Origin: Methanosphaera sp. rholeuAM74
GTDB taxonomy: Archaea > Methanobacteriota > Methanobacteria > Methanobacteriales > Methanobacteriaceae
Assembly: GCA_003266075.1 (NCBI GenBank)
Contig: MUZZ01000053.1
Location: forward strand, 1-8,357
Direction of reading: 5' to 3'
Length of the DNA stretch: 8,357 nucleotides
This document shows positions 6,523 to 8,357 of this stretch, piece by piece (position 1 is the first letter of the stretch; each line of letters opens with the position of its first letter). The notes beneath the pieces are model-generated. The model was given only the letters and a program-made list of their open reading frames with translations. It was not told the DNA's origin and ran no database searches. The position numbers and the translations under genes were made by a program.

Positions 6523-8357
6523 AAAGTAATCATAAGTAAAAGTAAGATTAACAATGGAAACATAACTTTTAATAATTGTACCCTTAATGCTACAATAGGC
6601 AATTATGGTACAATGAACATTTCAGATGACACAGTCTTTGGAGAAAACTTCGCCATTACAGGAAATGGTACAATAATAATCAACGATTACAATAGGATTA
6701 TATCATACATAAATGAATATTATGGTGAATATACCTTCGAAAACATCACAATCACAAAAACTAAAATAAACAGAGGAAACCTAACACTAATCAATTGCTC
6801 TATTTACTCTTCAGTTACTAATAGTTATGGTAATCTGACACTTATCAATTGTTCTGTTAACGCTTTGATATCAAATAATTATGGAAACCTCACACTCATC
6901 AACTGTAGCCTGTCCAACAACAATTTCAGCTATGTCACGGGCAAAATCGGATACCTGGTAAGCAATTATGGAAATCTCCTCTTGGATAATGTCAAAGTAT
7001 CCAACAATAGCATCAACTATGAAACAAACAGGCAGACTGATGACAAATGTGGCGGATTGATATTGAACAACGCTAACCTGACAGTATTTAACTCCAACTT
7101 CACAGACAACCACATAGGTGACTCAAACCAGACGGATGCAGGACAGGAATACACTTACAACTATGGGTACGTCGTCGGATGTGGAATAATCTATAACGCC
7201 AATCGTGGAAACATAAGCATATACAACTCAACATTCGATAATAACATTGCAGGTCATAGTGGTAGCTGTATATACATGACATCATCATCCAACATCAACG
7301 CAGAAGAGGACAAATTACTAATAGACAATACAAGCTTCACTAACAACATTGCAAGAGTACATGGAGGAGCATTATACCTGTCAAGTCCTAATGCAACAAT
7401 AACAAACTCATACTTCGAAAACAACAATGTAATAAACCAGATAAACACAGGATACACATATGTACTCGGAGGAGGAGCAATCCACACTAATCCAAGGACA
7501 GGAAAATCCAATTTATACATAGAAAACACAACATTCAAAAATAACAGTGGATACTCAAACGGATACTCATGGTCTGCCCCACATAAAGATGCGATAATCA
7601 ACTTAGGATGCAACCTCACACTAAACAACGACACATTTGAAAACTGTAATATCTCTTCATATTCAAATGACTGGAATGCCAACTTTTTCACAGTCCTCAA
7701 CAACAGCAACATAGCAAACGGATCATATATAAGCATAAACCAATACATGAGGGCAAACGTAACCAACAACAGGTTCACAAACAATGGTTCACTATACCTT
7801 GGTACACAGTCATACCCATCAGACTCACAGGCAACAAACTATCAGGAATATATAACAAACAACACTTTCATCAACAATATTGGTGCTGAAACTATACAAA
7901 TCGGGGAAAACATCGACTACACGACAATAGCAGACAACACATACCAGAACACGTCAATAGGAGACACACTCGAACTTGACATACCAGAAAAAATCTACAC
8001 CGATGAACCAATCACCATAACAGGAACATACACCATCAACAACCCAGAATACTACGACGAAGACATACTAAAACAAAACAAATTCCAAGTGTACATAAAT
8101 GATGAACTAGTAGACACAGTAAACACAATAGAATTCACAATCACACCTACAAGTGGTAACATGATACTGACCGTACAGCCAACTATCAGTCAGACAAGAA
8201 AATCAGCAATCATAATGGCAGATACACTAAACTTCACATTAGATGATATAACAGCAACCATAGGTGAAACAGCTCAGCTAACAGCACAGATAACATTCAT
8301 AACCGATGACACACAGGTGGACGTCAACACTGGCAGAGTCTACTTCAAAGTAAACGG
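6523..8357 (+). CDS. Long open segment of the third adhesin: beta-helix, linker module, start of Ig-like domain (partial)
   Basis: This frame is open for 611 codons to the window edge; the first ATG in it is at 6613 (MNISDDTVFGE), with no signal peptide and no clear ribosome site. From 6540 to about 7950 it encodes short repeated coils typical of a parallel beta-helix: GNLTLINCS, STFDNNIAGHSG, TSFTNNIARVHGGALYLSS, SYFENNNV, TTFKNNSG, DTFENCNIS, NTFINNIG. The alternation of -x-F-x-N-N- with GGA-I/L-Y is the usual pattern of chlamydial-polymorphic-protein-like and methanogen adhesin repeats. At 7981-8220 comes the module KIYTDEPITITGTYTI ending QPTISQTRKSA, equivalent to that at 2557-2790. From about 8240 a new Ig-like domain begins (ITATIGETAQLTAQI, then TGRVYFKVNG at the edge). 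The domain order matches the broken adhesin upstream, so the two are paralogues. The open frame is certain; whether it is expressed is not. Confidence 0.6.
6775..6936 (+). repeat. Three 54-base tandem repeats encoding beta-helix coils
   Basis: Copies of the 18-residue unit beginning GNLTLINCS start at 6775, 6829 and 6883, exactly 54 bases apart; a weaker fourth coil (GNLLLDNVK) starts at 6970 after a longer insertion. The peptide is identical over the first nine residues, while third codon positions differ (cta/ctg/ctc; aat/aat/aac; tgc/tgt/tgt), so the copies are old or have diverged under protein-level constraint. Confidence 0.75.

Larger units (their letters stand above)
6164..8357 (+). 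pseudogene. Adhesin-like protein gene with decayed 5' end, running off the window
   Basis: The frame with codons at 6164 and onward reads weakly coding text (FDSLFQCNGLVGTITYSDCEF) up to TAA at 6326-6328, then continues in the same frame (TGTYIIKNAIINATLMGYGVG to NGNYVLEK) to TAA at 6527-6529. Sense then moves to the frame open from 6523 to the end of the window (KVIISKSKINNGNITFNNC). One extra A in the run at 6522-6525 would join VLEK to VIISKSK. No signal peptide is found between the promoter box at 6099 and this point. One nonsense codon, one frameshift and no start or secretion signal make a functional product unlikely, unless translation begins at an internal ATG and the protein stays in the cell. 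The 5' limit is a judgement; coding character is poor before about 6240. The 3' end lies outside the window. Confidence 0.75.

Noticed and set aside
6775..6990. Regular repeats as a CRISPR array
   Set aside because: The 54-base periodicity is coding, with no unique spacers between conserved direct repeats, and the copies differ at third codon positions.
6871..7784. Minus-strand open frames across the third adhesin
   Set aside because: The + strand is continuously open here with repeated beta-helix coils; the minus frames look hydrophobic only because they oppose Asn/Thr/Ile codons.

Overview
The window looks like a methanogenic archaeon of the Methanobacteriales, most likely Methanosphaera or a close relative from an animal gut. 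The evidence is very A+T-rich intergenic DNA, a TTTATATA-type archaeal promoter box, GGTGAT/GGAGGT ribosome sites, poly-T gene ends, and large Asn/Thr/Ile-rich adhesin-like proteins made of parallel beta-helix repeats followed by Ig-like domains. The genus is inferred from these traits and from memory of the families; no search was run.

Layout. (1) 1-296 is the 3' end of an adhesin-like gene on the + strand, ending in an Ig-like domain and a hairpin plus T-tract terminator. (2) 328-1539 on the - strand is an intact Orc1/Cdc6- or STAND-like AAA+ ATPase with a C-terminal winged-helix region, convergent with the adhesin. (3) About 1681-4704 (+) is a second adhesin-like gene that is broken. It has no signal peptide, at least two single-base frameshifts (probably three) and one in-frame TAA, yet reads through to an intact C-terminal Ig-like domain once these are repaired by eye. 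(4) 4705-4977 is a non-coding, T-rich stretch with terminator-like tracts and, just before the next start codon, a perfect 9-bp inverted repeat. (5) 4978-5998 holds three small, A+T-rich, closely spaced genes on the + strand: a winged-helix regulator with an acidic tail, an 80-residue protein that may resemble DUF3467, and a 96-residue winged-helix protein. (6) 5999-6163 holds T-tracts and a strong TTTATATA promoter box. (7) About 6164-8357 (+) is a third adhesin-like gene with a decayed 5' end (one TAA, one frameshift), followed by a long open frame that runs off the window.

How it fits together. The surface-protein genes are paralogues. The module KIF/YTxEPITITGTYTI occurs in both broken genes, and the Ig-like domains at 1-293, 4390-4701 and from about 8240 are clearly related. 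The frameshifts I can define all go the same way (one base missing), and two lie at runs of A. This suggests decay, a slippage-prone reservoir of silent adhesin segments, or residual sequencing error. The three small genes are intact, look like one transcription unit, and are probably autoregulated through the palindrome. Whether they or the ATPase control the adhesins cannot be told from sequence. No tRNA, rRNA, CRISPR array or insertion sequence was seen.
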